Shown here one piece after another: positions 44,078-44,774 of a DNA stretch of 44,774 nucleotides (the stretch's first letter is position 1; each line of letters starts with the position of its first letter). The notes under the pieces were generated by a model. That model worked only from the letters and a program-made list of their open reading frames with translations, was not told the DNA's origin and searched no databases. Source of the DNA: an uncultured Lachnospiraceae bacterium (lineage in GTDB: Bacteria > Bacillota > Clostridia > Lachnospirales > Lachnospiraceae); NCBI GenBank assembly GCA_902783775.1, contig CACZSI010000135.1, forward strand, positions 1 to 44,774, in the 5' to 3' direction. A program made the position numbers and the translations under genes.

Positions 44078-44774
44078 CCGGAAAAATGCTGCCTCCTATA
44101 AATTCTTTTAAAATAGAATTGTTAGGAATATAAGTGTCGGGAATTGCCACCATATAGCTAATAAATTTAAGTAATCTATTAGCCTCATCAAACTCTGGCA
44201 TACCCTCGCTAACACTTAAAAGTTCCGGTTGAAGATAAGTTTTTAATACTCCTAATTCATATAAAAGCGCTGAGTTAAAAATAACATCTGCCTCATTCTG
44301 ATATGGGAAAATATGTACCTTTTCCCCTTCTCTTACCTTCCTCCATCTGTTAATAGTCATTCTGGCATCTGACCCTCTAGTTCTGGTATCTCTAACCATT
44401 CTTCTAAGAAGCCTTAAATCAGATGTAGAAATTCTATTGTGATCATCTATATTTAAAGGTGTAAGAGCACTTACATATATTTTAAATTTATACTTATCAT
44501 CAATTGATTTAGACACTATTTCATTTAGGCAATGAATTCCTTCGATAATAAGGATATCCCCCTTATCTAGCTTAAGGGTTTCTCCCTTAAACTCACGCTT
44601 TCCATTAATAAAATCAAAAGTTGGAAGCTTAATGGTCTCCCCATTTCTAAGCTGCATCATCTGCTTATTAAAAAATTCAATATCCACAGCCTCCACTGCC
44701 TCGAAATCAAGATTTCCATCCTCATCTACCGGGTTATCCTCTCGATTAACAAAATAATTATCCATAGCTATTGG
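44073..44774 (-). CDS. Nucleoside (uridine-type) kinase, C-terminal part
   Basis: The gene is cut by the right edge; the visible 233 residues are the phosphoribulokinase/uridine-kinase-like domain. Features are AMDNYFVNRED (substrate site after the missing P-loop), FINGKREFKGETLKL, ILIIEGIHCLNE and RLLRRMVRDTRTRGSDA. Related clostridial proteins have an N-terminal TGS-like and threonyl-tRNA-synthetase-like region, which cannot be checked here. It lies just before rnpB and pyrBI, compatible with a pyrimidine salvage role. Confidence 0.85.
   Translation of the reverse strand, partial: PIAMDNYFVNREDNPVDEDGNLDFEAVEAVDIEFFNKQMMQLRNGETIKLPTFDFINGKREFKGETLKLDKGDILIIEGIHCLNEIVSKSIDDKYKFKIYVSALTPLNIDDHNRISTSDLRLLRRMVRDTRTRGSDARMTINRWRKVREGEKVHIFPYQNEADVIFNSALLYELGVLKTYLQPELLSVSEGMPEFDEANRLLKFISYMVAIPDTYIPNNSILKEFIGGSIFPV

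Overview
This window is an AT-rich (roughly one-third G+C) piece of chromosome from a low-GC Gram-positive anaerobe. Clostridia, and most likely Lachnospiraceae, fit best. The grounds are the SCIFF ribosomal peptide with its radical SAM maturase, a class A RNase P RNA, a DUF5688 protein, a B12-dependent methionine synthase whose reactivation domain is a separate protein, a giant acyl-CoA-dehydratase-activase-type ATPase, and AGGAGG ribosome binding sites. No tRNA, rRNA operon, insertion sequence, prophage or CRISPR array was seen. The content is almost entirely core genome, and most genes lie on the minus strand, so operons read from right to left.

Layout, left to right. (1) 1-3250: the start of rpmB, metH, and a separate MetH-reactivation protein. 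(2) 3247-11007: metF, two YtfJ/YtfI-like sporulation-associated genes, two uncharacterised genes, lysA, malQ and a rhomboid-like membrane protein with a C-terminal Cys/His cluster. These can all be read leftward from one promoter at 11069-11098. (3) 11266-15498: a lone plus-strand gene for a 1410-residue dehydratase-activase-type ATPase, closed by a perfect 14-bp bidirectional terminator. (4) 15578-19872: an operon of response regulator, histidine kinase, hisH, hisF and ung. (5) 19978-22465: an M18 aminopeptidase and a DUF5688 protein. (6) 22727-31427: the classic rimP-nusA-rnpM-ylxQ-infB-rbfA-nrnA-truB-ribF-rpsO translation cluster. A hairpin lies between its promoter and rimP, and rpsO has its own structured leader. 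(7) 31542-40784: scfA (SCIFF peptide), scfB (its radical SAM maturase), secDF, recJ, apt, bifunctional rel and an MBL-fold hydrolase. (8) 40989-42284: a divergent CNNM/CBS-domain transporter. (9) 42325-44774: pyrI, pyrB, the RNase P RNA rnpB, and the C-terminal part of a nucleoside kinase cut by the window edge.

The most interesting locus is the SCIFF operon. A 46-residue six-cysteine peptide missed by a size cutoff precedes its maturase by 22 bases, has a strong promoter, and continues without a visible terminator into secDF, which suggests a link to protein export. Other points worth a second look are the hairpin in the rimP-nusA leader (a probable NusA autoregulation site), the structured rpsO leader, an AU-rich terminator-like hairpin ahead of the giant ATPase, the apparently inactive rhomboid with a zinc-site-like tail, the coupling of hisHF to a two-component system, and pyrBI only 29 bases downstream of rnpB with no terminator between them. 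All genes appear intact. Several start codons were moved inward from the longest reading frame because the ribosome binding site sits at an internal ATG or GTG.
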